Shown piece after piece: positions 15,985 through 23,801 of a stretch of DNA of 35,440 nucleotides. The stretch comes from GCA-2717185 sp047517345. Lineage in GTDB: Bacteria > Pseudomonadota > Alphaproteobacteria > UBA8366 > GCA-2717185. A program made the translations under genes and the position numbers. The DNA lies in assembly GCA_047517345.1 (NCBI GenBank), contig JAKZTB010000180.1:1-35440 (forward strand). Reading direction: 5' to 3'. Positions within the stretch are counted from its first letter, which is position 1. The number at the start of each line of letters is the position of its first letter. Below the pieces are notes generated by a model. It was not told where the DNA came from and ran no database searches. It was given only the letters and a program-made list of their open reading frames with translations.

Positions 15985-16725
15985 ATGGCGCTGAGAATCA
16001 GATTGGCCCGCGGCGGTGCGAAAAAGCGCCCGTACTACCGCATCGTCGTCGCCGACTCGCGCATGCCGCGCGACGGCCGTTATATCGAGCGCGTCGGCGT
16101 CTATAACCCGATGCTGTCCAAGGACGATCCCAAGCGGATCGAACTGGTCGAGGACCGTATCCGGCATTGGATGTCGGTCGGCGCGAAACCGTCCGACCGG
16201 GTCGCGCGGTTCCTGGGCCGGGCGGAGATCATTCCGATGCCCGCGATCCCGGAGCAGACCAAGCAGCACCTGCCCAAGGCGAAGGCGCAGGCACGGGTGA
16301 AGGAAGCCGAAGAAGCGGCGGTGGCGGCCAAGGAAGCGGCCGAAGCGGAAGCTGCCGCGCCAGCCGAAGCACCGGCGAAAGAAGAAGCGCCGGCCGAAGA
16401 GGCCGCGGCAGAAGAAGCACCCGCGGAAGAGACTCCGGCCGAGGAAGCCGCTGCGGAAGAGGCACCTACCGAAGAAGCTCCCGCCGAAGATGCAGCCACA
16501 GACGAAGCGCCGGCCGAAGAAGCCGCGGCAGAAGAAGCAACCGCGGAAGAGACTCCGGCCGAGGAAGCCGCTGCGGAAGAGGCTCCGGCCGAGGAAGCTC
16601 CCGCTGAGGAACCTCCCGCGGAAGAGGCAGCCGCAGAAGAAGCGCCTGCTGAAGAGGTCCCGGCCGAAGAGGCTGCTGCGGAAGAGCCGGCCGCCGAAAA
16701 ACCGGCTGAAGAGAAACCGGCGTAA
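15985..16725 (+). CDS. rpsP: 30S ribosomal protein bS16 with long Ala/Glu/Pro-rich tail
   Basis: Residues 1 to about 85 are a normal bS16: MALRIRLARGGAKKRPYYRI, DSRMPRDGRYIERVGVYNP, then RVARFLGRAEI. A charged linker (KQHLPKAKAQARVKEAEEA) leads into about 135 residues made almost only of Ala, Glu and Pro in EEAPAEEAAAEE-type units. The total is 246 residues against roughly 80-120 for most bS16. Alphaproteobacterial S16 often has a short acidic A/E tail, but this one is exceptionally long. It is built partly from a 120-bp tandem duplication (16384-16623). GAGGAGAAG precedes the start. The tail would be strongly acidic and disordered on the ribosome surface; its role is unknown. Confidence 0.95.
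   Translation: MALRIRLARGGAKKRPYYRIVVADSRMPRDGRYIERVGVYNPMLSKDDPKRIELVEDRIRHWMSVGAKPSDRVARFLGRAEIIPMPAIPEQTKQHLPKAKAQARVKEAEEAAVAAKEAAEAEAAAPAEAPAKEEAPAEEAAAEEAPAEETPAEEAAAEEAPTEEAPAEDAATDEAPAEEAAAEEATAEETPAEEAAAEEAPAEEAPAEEPPAEEAAAEEAPAEEVPAEEAAAEEPAAEKPAEEKPA
16384..16623 (+). repeat. 120-bp (40-codon) tandem duplication inside rpsP
   Basis: Two adjacent 120-bp units, 16384-16503 and 16504-16623, encode 40-residue repeats beginning EAPAEEAAAEE. Their first 80 bases differ at only two positions, then they diverge more. A partial third unit follows from 16624. The period is a multiple of three, so copy number can change without breaking the frame. This makes it a likely length-variable locus. 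Confidence 0.85.
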
Positions 16726-16736
16726 GGAAGGCGGCG

Positions 16737-17276
16737 GTGATCGGACAGGCGGCAATCATGGCGGACTCTCGGATATGCGTCGGCGCCGTTGCGGGCGCGC
16801 ATGGCGTGCGCGGTCTCGTGCGCGTCAAGAGCTTTACCGAAACGCCCGCCGATATCGCCGCCTATGGTCCGCTCAGCGACGCTGACGGCACGCGCTGCTT
16901 CTCGTTGGAGGTCACCGGTTCCGCGAAGGGCGTATTGCTCGCCCGCATCGAAGGGGTCGGCGACCGCGATGCGGCCGAGGCCCTGAAGGGCACGGAACTT
17001 TTTGTCGGACGGAATGCCTTGCCGCAAGCCGCCGAGGACGAGTTCTACCACACCGACCTGATCGGGCTGTCGGCGGTTCTGGCCGACGGTTCACCTTACG
17101 GTACGGTGCGCGCCCTGCACGAATTTGGCGCCGGCGACATGATCGAAATCATCCTCGACGGCGGCGGGGTATCGGTCTTGCCGTTCACCCGCGCCGTGGT
17201 GCCGGAGATCGATCTCGACGGCGGCAAAATCATGATCGTGCCGCCGGCGGAAACCCAGGCGGGGACTGGCGCATGA
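16737..17276 (+). CDS. rimM: ribosome maturation factor RimM
   Basis: RimM binds ribosomal protein S19 and helps mature the 3' domain of 16S rRNA in the small subunit. The 179-residue protein shows ICVGAVAGAHGVRGLVRVKSF (RimM N-terminal domain) and the PRC-barrel-like C-terminal half, from DEFYHTDLIGLSAV to VLPFTRAVVPEIDLDGGKI. The start is ambiguous. GTG 16737 has AAGGAAGG just upstream at 16724-16731, whereas ATG 16758 (MADSRICVG) matches the usual family start but has only a weak ribosome site. The gene sits 11 bases after rpsP and overlaps trmD by ATGA (17273-17276). Confidence 0.94.
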   Translation: MIGQAAIMADSRICVGAVAGAHGVRGLVRVKSFTETPADIAAYGPLSDADGTRCFSLEVTGSAKGVLLARIEGVGDRDAAEALKGTELFVGRNALPQAAEDEFYHTDLIGLSAVLADGSPYGTVRALHEFGAGDMIEIILDGGGVSVLPFTRAVVPEIDLDGGKIMIVPPAETQAGTGA

Positions 17277-17989
17277 GCGCATGGACCGCCCAGATCCTGA
17301 CGATTTTCCCGGACATGTTCCCGGGGCCGCTCGGCCACTCGCTGGCCGGGCGGGCGCTGTCGGAGGGTGTCTGGGCGCTTCAGACGGTCGATATCCGCGG
17401 TTTCGCTTCCGACCGGCACGGCACGGTGGACGATGCGCCGTTCGGTGGCGGTCCGGGCATGGTGATGCGGGCCGATGTGCTGGACGCCGCGCTGGAATCG
17501 GTGCAGGACGCACCGGGTCCGGTGATCTATCTGACGCCGCGCGGCCGCGCTTTCGATCAGGACCGGGCCGCGGCGCTTGCGTCGGGCCCCGGCGTGACCT
17601 TGCTGTGCGGCCGGTTCGAAGGGATCGACGAGCGGGTCATCGAAGCGCGCGGTTTCGAGGAGATCAGCGTCGGCGATTTCGTGCTGTCCGGCGGCGAGCC
17701 CGCGGCGATGAGCGTCGTCGACGCGTGCGTCCGCCTGTTGCCTGGTGTCGTCGGCGACGCGGAGTCCCTGCTCGAGGAGAGCTTCGCGCAGGGCCTTCTG
17801 GAATACCCGCAATACACGCGGCCGGCCACTTGGCGCGGCCGCACCGTGCCGGACGTTCTGCTGTCCGGCCACCATGAGAAAATCCGCGCCTGGCGATTGG
17901 ACCAGGCTGAACACATTACCCGCGAACGGCGGCCCGATCTTTGGGAACGGTACGTCGCGCGGACCAAGCAAGTGAGGACGATGTCATGA
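17273..17989 (+). CDS. trmD: tRNA (guanine-N1)-methyltransferase TrmD
   Basis: TrmD methylates G37 of tRNAs with SAM, preventing +1 frameshifting. The 238-residue protein has the SPOUT trefoil-knot signatures: LTIFPDMF at the N-terminus, DDAPFGGGPGMVM, LLCGRFEGIDERV, ISVGDFVLSGGE and LLEYPQYTRP. Length and motifs are normal. The start overlaps rimM and the stop overlaps the rplS start, so rimM, trmD and rplS are translationally coupled. Confidence 0.97.
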   Translation: MSAWTAQILTIFPDMFPGPLGHSLAGRALSEGVWALQTVDIRGFASDRHGTVDDAPFGGGPGMVMRADVLDAALESVQDAPGPVIYLTPRGRAFDQDRAAALASGPGVTLLCGRFEGIDERVIEARGFEEISVGDFVLSGGEPAAMSVVDACVRLLPGVVGDAESLLEESFAQGLLEYPQYTRPATWRGRTVPDVLLSGHHEKIRAWRLDQAEHITRERRPDLWERYVARTKQVRTMS

Positions 17990-18411
17990 ATATTATCGAA
18001 CAGCTCGAACAGGAGCAGGTGGCAAAGCTCGCGGCGTCCCGGCCGATTCCGGAATTCCAGGCCGGCGACACCTTGCGCGTCCATGTGAAGGTCGTCGAAG
18101 GGTCCCGCGAACGGGTCCAGATCTTCGAGGGCGTGTGCATCGCGCGCAAGAACAACGGCATCAATAGCGCCTTTACCGTTCGCAAGATCAGCTACGGCGA
18201 AGGCGTGGAGCGTGTGTTCCCGCTTTACAGCCCGCGTATTGAGGAGATCGAGGTGGTGCGGCGCGGCGCGGTCCGGCGCGCGAAGCTGTACTATCTGCGC
18301 GAACGGCGCGGCAAGTCGGCCCGCATCAAGGAACGCACGACCCACCGCCGTCCGAAATCCGCAGCTGCTGCGCCGGCGACTCCTGAAACGCCGGACAAAG
18401 GCGATAGTTGA
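17986..18411 (+). CDS. rplS: 50S ribosomal protein bL19
   Basis: bL19 sits at the 30S-50S interface. The 141-residue protein starts MNIIEQLEQEQVAKL and shows FQAGDTLRVHVKVVEGSRER, FEGVCIARKNNG, FPLYSPRIEEIEVVRRGAVRRAK and LYYLRERRGKSARIKE. A short Lys/Ala/Pro tail extends beyond the usual end, common in alphaproteobacteria. ATG 17986 overlaps the trmD stop and GAGGA lies just upstream; the longer frame from 17941 lies inside trmD. It is the last gene of the ffh operon. Confidence 0.97.
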   Translation: MNIIEQLEQEQVAKLAASRPIPEFQAGDTLRVHVKVVEGSRERVQIFEGVCIARKNNGINSAFTVRKISYGEGVERVFPLYSPRIEEIEVVRRGAVRRAKLYYLRERRGKSARIKERTTHRRPKSAAAAPATPETPDKGDS

Positions 18412-18622
18412 GGTTGCTCCACAACTTGTGAATTTCACTCAAAGGTGTGTGAGTAAATCTCCTTTGAAAGGCGGGCGCCCAAACGGTTATATCGCGGGAG
18501 GGTTCGATTGCGCACCGGTGCCCGGAAGCGATCTTGGTGGCAAGTGTTGTGAGCCAGACTCACAAATTGTTTCGCGAGGGCATCCGATTGCAGGCGACGA
18601 TCAGCGAGGATGAGGGAACGTC
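18412..18622 (+). promoter_or_regulatory. rplS-leuC intergenic region with short hairpins
   Basis: This 211-base gap holds two short inverted repeats. TCAAAGG (18439-18445) faces CCTTTGA (18461-18467). TTGTGAG (18547-18553) faces CTCACAA (18559-18565) around a CCAGA loop. The second closely resembles a hairpin before leuD. AGGGAA precedes the leuC ATG. No leucine-rich leader peptide, T-tract terminator or confident promoter was found. Confidence 0.4.
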
Positions 18623-20029
18623 ATGTCCAAGCCGCGTACATTGTTAGACAAAATCTGGGAAAGCCATCTGGTCGACCGGCAGGAGGACGGAACCTGCCTG
18701 CTCTATATCGACCGCCATCTCATTCATGAAGTAACGAGCCCGCAGCCTTTCGAAGGACTGACGCTCGCCGGGCGGAAGGTGCGGCGGCCGGATCTCACCT
18801 TGGCGGTAATCGACCATAACATCGCGACCGATCGAGACGAGGCGATCCCGGCGGATTCGCAGCTCCAGATCGATACGCTGCGGCGCAACTGCGCGGCCTT
18901 CGGCGTGACGCTGTTCGAGGTGGCGGATCCGCGTAACGGCATCGTCCATATCATCGGTCCGGAACAGGGCTTCACCTTGCCGGGTGTGACCTTGGTATGC
19001 GGCGACAGCCACACGGCGACGCACGGCGCCTTCGGCGCGCTCGCCTTCGGCATCGGCACGTCGGAGGTCGAGCACGTCATGGCGAGCCAGACCCTGCTGC
19101 AGGCGCCGGTCAAGAGCATGCGGATCACCGTGAACGGCGCGCTGCCGTTCGGCTGCACCGCGAAAGACCTGATCCTGGCGCTGATCGGAAAGATCGGCAC
19201 CGCCGCCGGCACCGGTCACGTAATCGAGTACACCGGTTCCGCCATCACCGCGCTGTCGATGGAAGGGCGGATGACAGTCTCCAACATGACCATCGAAGCC
19301 GGCGCCCGCGCCGGCCTGATCGCGCCCGACGAGAAGACCTTCGCCTATCTCCAGGGCCGGCCCTTTGCGCCGAAAGGCGCCGACTGGGACGCCGCGGTCG
19401 CGCATTGGAAGACCTTGCCGTCGGACGACGGCGCCCGGTACGACATGGAAGCCCTGCTCGACGTCGGCGAAATCGACCCGCAGGTCACCTGGGGGACGAG
19501 CCCCGAGGACGTGGTGCCGATTACCGGCGTCGTACCCGATCCGAAGGACGCGCTGAACCCCGACAAGGCGGCGGCGATGAAGCGTTCCTGCGAATATATG
19601 GGCCTGATCCCGGGCACCAGGATGACCGATGTGGAGATCGACACCGTCTTCGTCGGTGCCTGCACCAACGGGCGGATCGAGGATATCCGCGCGGTCGCCG
19701 AGGTCGCCAAGGGCCGCAAGGTGAAGGAAGGCGTCCGGACCCTGATCGTCCCGGGCTCCGGCCTCGTCAAGCAGCAGGCCGAGGAGGAAGGCCTGGCCCA
19801 GATCCTGATCGACGCCGGCTTCGACTGGCGCGAGCCGGGATGTTCGATGTGCCTTGCGATGAATGTCGACCAGCTGCAGCCCGGCGAACGCTGCGCGTCG
19901 ACCTCGAACCGCAATTTCGAAGGCCGGCAGGGCCGCGGCGGGCGGACCCATCTGGTCGGTCCGGCGATGGCGGCGGCGGCCGCGGTCACCGGCAAGCTGA
20001 CCGACGTCCGCGACCTGTTGAACGGCTGA
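18623..20029 (+). CDS. leuC: 3-isopropylmalate dehydratase large subunit
   Basis: With LeuD this aconitase-family enzyme isomerises 2-isopropylmalate to 3-isopropylmalate in leucine synthesis. The 468-residue protein has the 4Fe-4S ligands Cys347 (GACTNGRIED), Cys407 and Cys410 (GCSMC). The substrate-pocket motifs DRHLIHEVTSPQ (30-41) and DHNIAT (64-69) match the standard bacterial LeuC. CGDSHTATHGAFGALAFGIG and ASTSNRNFEGRQGRGGRTHL are also canonical. It starts a leuC-leuD-leuC2-leuB cluster and is the copy most likely to be the true leucine enzyme. Confidence 0.96.
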   Translation: MSKPRTLLDKIWESHLVDRQEDGTCLLYIDRHLIHEVTSPQPFEGLTLAGRKVRRPDLTLAVIDHNIATDRDEAIPADSQLQIDTLRRNCAAFGVTLFEVADPRNGIVHIIGPEQGFTLPGVTLVCGDSHTATHGAFGALAFGIGTSEVEHVMASQTLLQAPVKSMRITVNGALPFGCTAKDLILALIGKIGTAAGTGHVIEYTGSAITALSMEGRMTVSNMTIEAGARAGLIAPDEKTFAYLQGRPFAPKGADWDAAVAHWKTLPSDDGARYDMEALLDVGEIDPQVTWGTSPEDVVPITGVVPDPKDALNPDKAAAMKRSCEYMGLIPGTRMTDVEIDTVFVGACTNGRIEDIRAVAEVAKGRKVKEGVRTLIVPGSGLVKQQAEEEGLAQILIDAGFDWREPGCSMCLAMNVDQLQPGERCASTSNRNFEGRQGRGGRTHLVGPAMAAAAAVTGKLTDVRDLLNG

Positions 20030-20042
20030 GAGCCAGACTCTC
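20028..20042 (+). promoter_or_regulatory. short hairpin between leuC and leuD
   Basis: GAGAG and CTCTC flank a CCAGA loop, starting in the leuC stop codon and ending next to the leuD ribosome site GGAGGAAGGAG (20043-20053). The same GAGCCAGACTC core occurs before leuC (18551-18561), where the outer pair is T/A instead of A/T. A role in translation of leuD is possible but unproven. Confidence 0.35.
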
Positions 20043-20062
20043 GGAGGAAGGAGTGCCAAGCG

Positions 20063-20674
20063 ATGGATAAATTCAATACATTGACCGGCGTGGCGGCGCC
20101 GATGGACATGATCAACATCGATACCGACAAGATCATCCCCAAGCTGCACCTCCGCACCATCAAGCGGACCGGCCTCGGCAGTGTGCTGTTCGAAGAGATG
20201 CGCTTCGAACCGGACGGGTCGGAGAAACCGGATTTTATCCTCAACAAGCAGCCCTACCGCGACGCAAAGATCATCGTGGCGGGCGACAATTTCGGCTGCG
20301 GCTCCTCGCGCGAGCACGCGCCCTGGGCGTTGCTCGATTTCGGCATCCGCTGCGTCATCTCGACCAGCTTCGCGGACATCTTCTACAACAACTGCTTCAA
20401 GAACGGCATCCTGCCGATCCGGGTGAGCAAGGACCAGCTGGACGCCCTGATGGCCGACGCCAGCGATACGGAGAATCCCGAACTGACCGTCGATCTCGTG
20501 AACATGCGGATCCGCCGCCCCAACGGCGTCACCGTGCCGTTCGAGCTGGACGCATTCCGCCGCGAGTGCCTGCTCGACGGGCTCGACGATATCGGCCTCA
20601 CCATGCAAAAGGGCGACAAGATCGATGCCTTCGAGGCGAAGCAGCAAGAAACACAACCCTGGCTCAACAGCTAA
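20063..20674 (+). CDS. leuD: 3-isopropylmalate dehydratase small subunit
   Basis: LeuD supplies the swivelling domain that completes the isopropylmalate isomerase active site with LeuC. The 203-residue protein has the expected features: TGVAAPMDMINIDTDKIIP near the N-terminus, GDNFGCGSSREHAPWAL (the substrate-binding Ser-Arg loop), and SFADIFYNNCFKNGILP. A strong GGAGGAAGGAG site precedes the ATG. It is the only small subunit visible and lies between two large-subunit genes, so both may use it. Confidence 0.96.
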   Translation: MDKFNTLTGVAAPMDMINIDTDKIIPKLHLRTIKRTGLGSVLFEEMRFEPDGSEKPDFILNKQPYRDAKIIVAGDNFGCGSSREHAPWALLDFGIRCVISTSFADIFYNNCFKNGILPIRVSKDQLDALMADASDTENPELTVDLVNMRIRRPNGVTVPFELDAFRRECLLDGLDDIGLTMQKGDKIDAFEAKQQETQPWLNS

Positions 20675-20687
20675 AGGTCGGTTCGCA

Positions 20688-22103
20688 ATGCCTGCGCAGC
20701 GCACGCTGTTCGACAAGATCTGGGACGCGCATGTCGTCGATGTCTCCGGCGACGGGCTCAGCGTGATCTATGCCGACCGCTTGCTGATCATGGAGATGCA
20801 GCCGCAGGCGTTCGAGGGCCTGCGGCGGGCCGGGCTCAAGGTCCGGCGGCCGGACAAGGTGCTCGGCGTCATGGACCATGTCATTCCGACGGGCCCGCGC
20901 GGTGCGGCGATCGAAGACCCGGTATCCCGCGGGATGGTCGAACAGGCCTATCAAGACTATACGGAATTCGGCGTCGAGCTGCTCGACCTGCTCGATCCGC
21001 GGCAGGGCATCGTCCATATCATCGGCCCGGAGGAGGGCTTCACCCTGCCCGGCGTGACCCTGTTCTGCGGCGACAGCCACACCGCGACGCACGGTGCGTT
21101 CGGCGCCTTCGCGATGGGGGTCGGCACCTCGGAAGTGGAACATATCCTGGCGACGCAGACCCTGCGGATCGCCAAGCCGAAATCCATGCGGGTGACCGTC
21201 GACGGAGAACTGTCGTCCTTCTGCACCGGCAAGGATGTCATCCTCGCCATCATCGGCGCGATCGGCACCGCCGGCGGCACCGGCCATGTCATCGAATTCG
21301 CCGGGTCGGCGATCCGCGATTTGTCGATGGAAGGCCGCATGACGGTTTCCAACATGACCATCGAGGCGGGCGCGCGCGCCGGGCTGATCGCGCCGGACGA
21401 AAAGACCTTCGCCTATGTCGAAGGACGGCCGCGCGCGCCGAAGAGCGCCGCCTGGGATCGCGCGGTTGAATACTGGAAAACCCTGCCGACCGATCCGGCC
21501 GCGGTGTTCGACAAAGAGGTGGCGCTTGACGCCGCCGACATCGCACCGCAGGTGACCTGGGGGACGAACCCAGAAGAGGTCGCGCCGATTACCGGGACGG
21601 TGCCGGATCCGGCGGCGGCGCCGAACGAGGACCGGCGGCGCATGATACAGCGCTCGCTCAATTATATGGGGCTCAAGGCCGGCATGGCGATGACGGACAT
21701 CGCCATCGACCGCGCCTTCATCGGCTCGTGCACCAACGGCCGGATCGAAGATTTGGAAGCCGCCGCCGCGGTCGCGCGCGGACGGCATGTTGCGGACGGC
21801 GTCGAAGCGATGGTCGTGCCGGGCTCCGGTCCGGTCAAACGGGAAGCCGAGGCGCGCGGCCTCGACAAGGTCTTCAAGGAAGCCGGTTTCGACTGGCGCG
21901 AGCCAGGCTGTTCGATGTGTATCGCGATGAACGGCGATTACATCGAAGCGGGGCAACGCTGCGCCTCGACCTCCAACCGGAATTTGGAGGGCCGGCAGGG
22001 CCGCGGCGGGCGCACCCATCTGGCGAGTCCGGCAATGGTCGCCGCCGCGGCGGTCACCGGCCGCCTGACCGACATACGCGAACTCGAAACGCAAACGAGC
22101 TAA
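20688..22103 (+). CDS. second LeuC-like aconitase-family large subunit, divergent pocket
   Basis: This 471-residue paralogue keeps the iron-sulfur ligands (Cys348, Cys408, Cys411) and the overall LeuC layout: CGDSHTATHGAFGAFAMGVG, AGLIAPDEKTFAYVEGRPRA and ASTSNRNLEGRQGRGG. It departs from LeuC where substrate is recognised. The usual HEVTSPQ region reads MEMQPQ (34-40, one residue shorter), and DHN-AT becomes DHVIPT (63-68). It may act on a different 2-substituted malate or related hydroxy acid, or be a regulatory or alternative isomerase. ATG 20688 starts MPAQRTLFDKIWDAHVV, 13 bases after leuD; the longer frame from 20625 lies inside leuD. Annotating it simply as leuC would hide the difference. 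Confidence 0.88.
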   Translation: MPAQRTLFDKIWDAHVVDVSGDGLSVIYADRLLIMEMQPQAFEGLRRAGLKVRRPDKVLGVMDHVIPTGPRGAAIEDPVSRGMVEQAYQDYTEFGVELLDLLDPRQGIVHIIGPEEGFTLPGVTLFCGDSHTATHGAFGAFAMGVGTSEVEHILATQTLRIAKPKSMRVTVDGELSSFCTGKDVILAIIGAIGTAGGTGHVIEFAGSAIRDLSMEGRMTVSNMTIEAGARAGLIAPDEKTFAYVEGRPRAPKSAAWDRAVEYWKTLPTDPAAVFDKEVALDAADIAPQVTWGTNPEEVAPITGTVPDPAAAPNEDRRRMIQRSLNYMGLKAGMAMTDIAIDRAFIGSCTNGRIEDLEAAAAVARGRHVADGVEAMVVPGSGPVKREAEARGLDKVFKEAGFDWREPGCSMCIAMNGDYIEAGQRCASTSNRNLEGRQGRGGRTHLASPAMVAAAAVTGRLTDIRELETQTS

Positions 22104-22129
22104 ACTCAGGAACCATTCAGGGGACCCCA

Positions 22130-23242
22130 ATGGCTGCGAACAAATCACTTCTTATTTTGCCGGGCGACGGCATCGGACCCGAGGTTATGGTCCAGGTGCG
22201 GCGGGTCATCGAATGGTTCGACCATCGGCGCGAAGTAACCTTCGAGGTCAAGGAGGACCTTGTCGGCGGCGCCGCGTACGATGCGCATGGCACACCGCTG
22301 ACCGACGAGACCCTGGCCGACGCGATGGCTGCCGACGCGGTGCTGTTCGGTTCCGTAGGCGGACCGCAATATGACGATGCGCCGCGCGATCTGCGCCCCG
22401 AAATGGGATTGCTGCGGCTGCGCAAGGAACTCGACCTGTTCGCCAATCTGCGGCCGGCGATCATGTTCGACGCGCTGCTCGACGCATCGACTCTGAAAGA
22501 AGACGTGATCAGCGGGCTCGATCTGCTGATCGTGCGGGAATCGACCGGCGGCATCTATTTCGGCACGCCGCGCGGCATCGAGACCCTGCCGGACGGCCAG
22601 CGCCGCGGTTTCGATACGCAGACCTACACCGAGTCGGAAATCCGCCGCGTCGCCGCGGTCGCCTTCGATCTGGCCCGCCAGCGCCACGGCAAGCTGACCT
22701 CGGTCGAGAAAGCCAACGTCATGGAAAGCGGCGTGCTGTGGCGCGAGGTCGTGACCGAACTGCACCGGGAAACCTATTCCGATGTCGAGCTCGGCCACAT
22801 GTATGCCGACAACTGCGCCATGCAGCTGGTTCGCGCGCCGACCCAGTTCGACGTCATCGTCTCCGACAACCTGTTCGGCGACATTCTTTCGGATTGCGCC
22901 GCGATGCTGACCGGTTCGCTCGGCATGCTGCCGTCGGCGACGCTGGGGGCGCCGGACGCCAGCGGCCGCCGCCGCGCGCTATACGAACCGGTACATGGTA
23001 GCGCGCCGGACATCGCCGGCAAGGATATGGCCAACCCGCTCGCCTGCCTGCTCAGCTTCGCCATGCTACTGCGCTTCTCTTTCGAGCTGGAAGAGGACGC
23101 GGGTTTGATCGAAACCTCCGTCCGAAACGTGCTCAAGACCGGTGTCCGGACCTCCGACATCATGGGTCCCGGCGCGGCACGGGTCTCGACAACCGTCATG
23201 GGCGACGCCATTATGCGGGAACTGGACAAGCAGACGGCATAG
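22130..23242 (+). CDS. leuB: 3-isopropylmalate dehydrogenase
   Basis: LeuB oxidatively decarboxylates 3-isopropylmalate with NAD to 2-oxoisocaproate. The 370-residue protein has LLILPGDGIGPEV, the substrate loop LGLLRLRKELDLFANLRP (here MGLLRLRKELDLFANLRP), IVRESTGGIYFG, SVEKANVMESG, DNLFGDILSDCAAMLTGSLG and YEPVHGSAPDIAGK. All are typical of LeuB, as opposed to tartrate or isocitrate dehydrogenases. ATG 22130 has AGGGGA upstream; the longer open frame from 21728 lies within the second leuC gene. It closes the leu cluster and is followed within 11 bases by a small exported protein. Confidence 0.96.
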   Translation: MAANKSLLILPGDGIGPEVMVQVRRVIEWFDHRREVTFEVKEDLVGGAAYDAHGTPLTDETLADAMAADAVLFGSVGGPQYDDAPRDLRPEMGLLRLRKELDLFANLRPAIMFDALLDASTLKEDVISGLDLLIVRESTGGIYFGTPRGIETLPDGQRRGFDTQTYTESEIRRVAAVAFDLARQRHGKLTSVEKANVMESGVLWREVVTELHRETYSDVELGHMYADNCAMQLVRAPTQFDVIVSDNLFGDILSDCAAMLTGSLGMLPSATLGAPDASGRRRALYEPVHGSAPDIAGKDMANPLACLLSFAMLLRFSFELEEDAGLIETSVRNVLKTGVRTSDIMGPGAARVSTTVMGDAIMRELDKQTA

Positions 23243-23253
23243 GAGGTAGCGCG

Positions 23254-23400
23254 ATGCTGAAATATATCTTTGCGGCCCTGTTCGCCCTGGCGTCTTTCTC
23301 CGCGCCGGTCTGGGCGATCGACGTCGGGCATGACTGCGCGGAAGGATCGGACGATTATATCGTGGCGGACACGAAACCGACGCCGCCCGCGGGCGCTTGA
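23254..23400 (+). CDS. small exported protein
   Basis: A 48-codon frame starts at ATG 23254 after a strong AGGAGGT site (23241-23247) that overlaps the leuB stop. The N-terminus is a clear signal peptide (MLKYIFAALFALASFSAPVWA, probable cleavage after AWA-type site near residue 21). The mature peptide is about 27 residues, acidic, with one Cys and a Pro-rich end (TKPTPPAGA). I do not recognise it. The strong ribosome site and signal peptide argue that it is translated. It may be co-expressed with leuB or with the next small exported protein. Confidence 0.6.
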   Translation: MLKYIFAALFALASFSAPVWAIDVGHDCAEGSDDYIVADTKPTPPAGA

Positions 23401-23465
23401 AGGATCGCTTGCTTGCGATCCAAGGTGGGGTTATTGTCCGCAACAGAGCTTTAGGAGATTTTGCC

Positions 23466-23690
23466 ATGCGTAGGATCGTTGTTTCTTCGATTGCCGCTCT
23501 CGCGGCGATGGGTTTCGCCGCCGCCGCGCAGGCGGAAGGCGATGGCGGCTGCGGCTGGAGCAAGAATACGGTCGCGGCGACCCCGATACCGGCGGTGACT
23601 AGCACGAAGGCCGCGACGCAGACTGCTATTCCGACGAAAAAGACCGTCGCGCAGACTGCGAAGACGATCAAAACGGAAAAGGGTAGCTGA
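23466..23690 (+). CDS. small periplasmic protein, Thr/Lys/Ala-rich
   Basis: This 74-residue product starts at ATG 23466, behind AGGAGA (23452-23457). A typical signal peptide (MRRIVVSSIAALAAMGFAAA then AQA) is followed by EGDGGCGWSKNTVAATP. The rest is a low-complexity tail of Thr, Ala, Lys and Val (KAATQTAIPTKKTVAQTAKT). Function is unknown; it should be periplasmic or surface-exposed and basic. The frame is open upstream to 23397, but the signal peptide decides the start. A strong hairpin terminator follows at 23717. Confidence 0.65.
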   Translation: MRRIVVSSIAALAAMGFAAAAQAEGDGGCGWSKNTVAATPIPAVTSTKAATQTAIPTKKTVAQTAKTIKTEKGS

Positions 23691-23716
23691 CAAGCACTCC
23701 CCAAACACGGAATTGA

Positions 23717-23755
23717 ATTCGGGCGAGGGGGCAACCCCTCGCCCGAATCATTTGT
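23717..23755 (+). terminator. stem-loop terminator after the leu/small-protein unit
   Basis: A perfect 14-bp stem, ATTCGGGCGAGGGG (23717-23730) against its complement (23735-23748), closes a GCAA tetraloop. It is followed by CATTTG, a weak T-run. It separates the small exported gene from asd, whose start is 54 bases further on. Confidence 0.75.
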
Positions 23756-23801
23756 GCTGCATTTCGGGTGCGGCTGGGCTCCAGCAAACAGGATCAGAAT
23801 A

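Noticed and set aside
18644..20716. 690-codon open frame on the minus strand opposite leuC/leuD
   Set aside because: It is the antisense shadow of two well-supported genes in GC-rich DNA. Its product is His/Arg/Asp/Val-rich with no motif. The 494-codon frame opposite the second leuC and the 554-codon frame opposite the Mo large subunit were rejected for the same reason.
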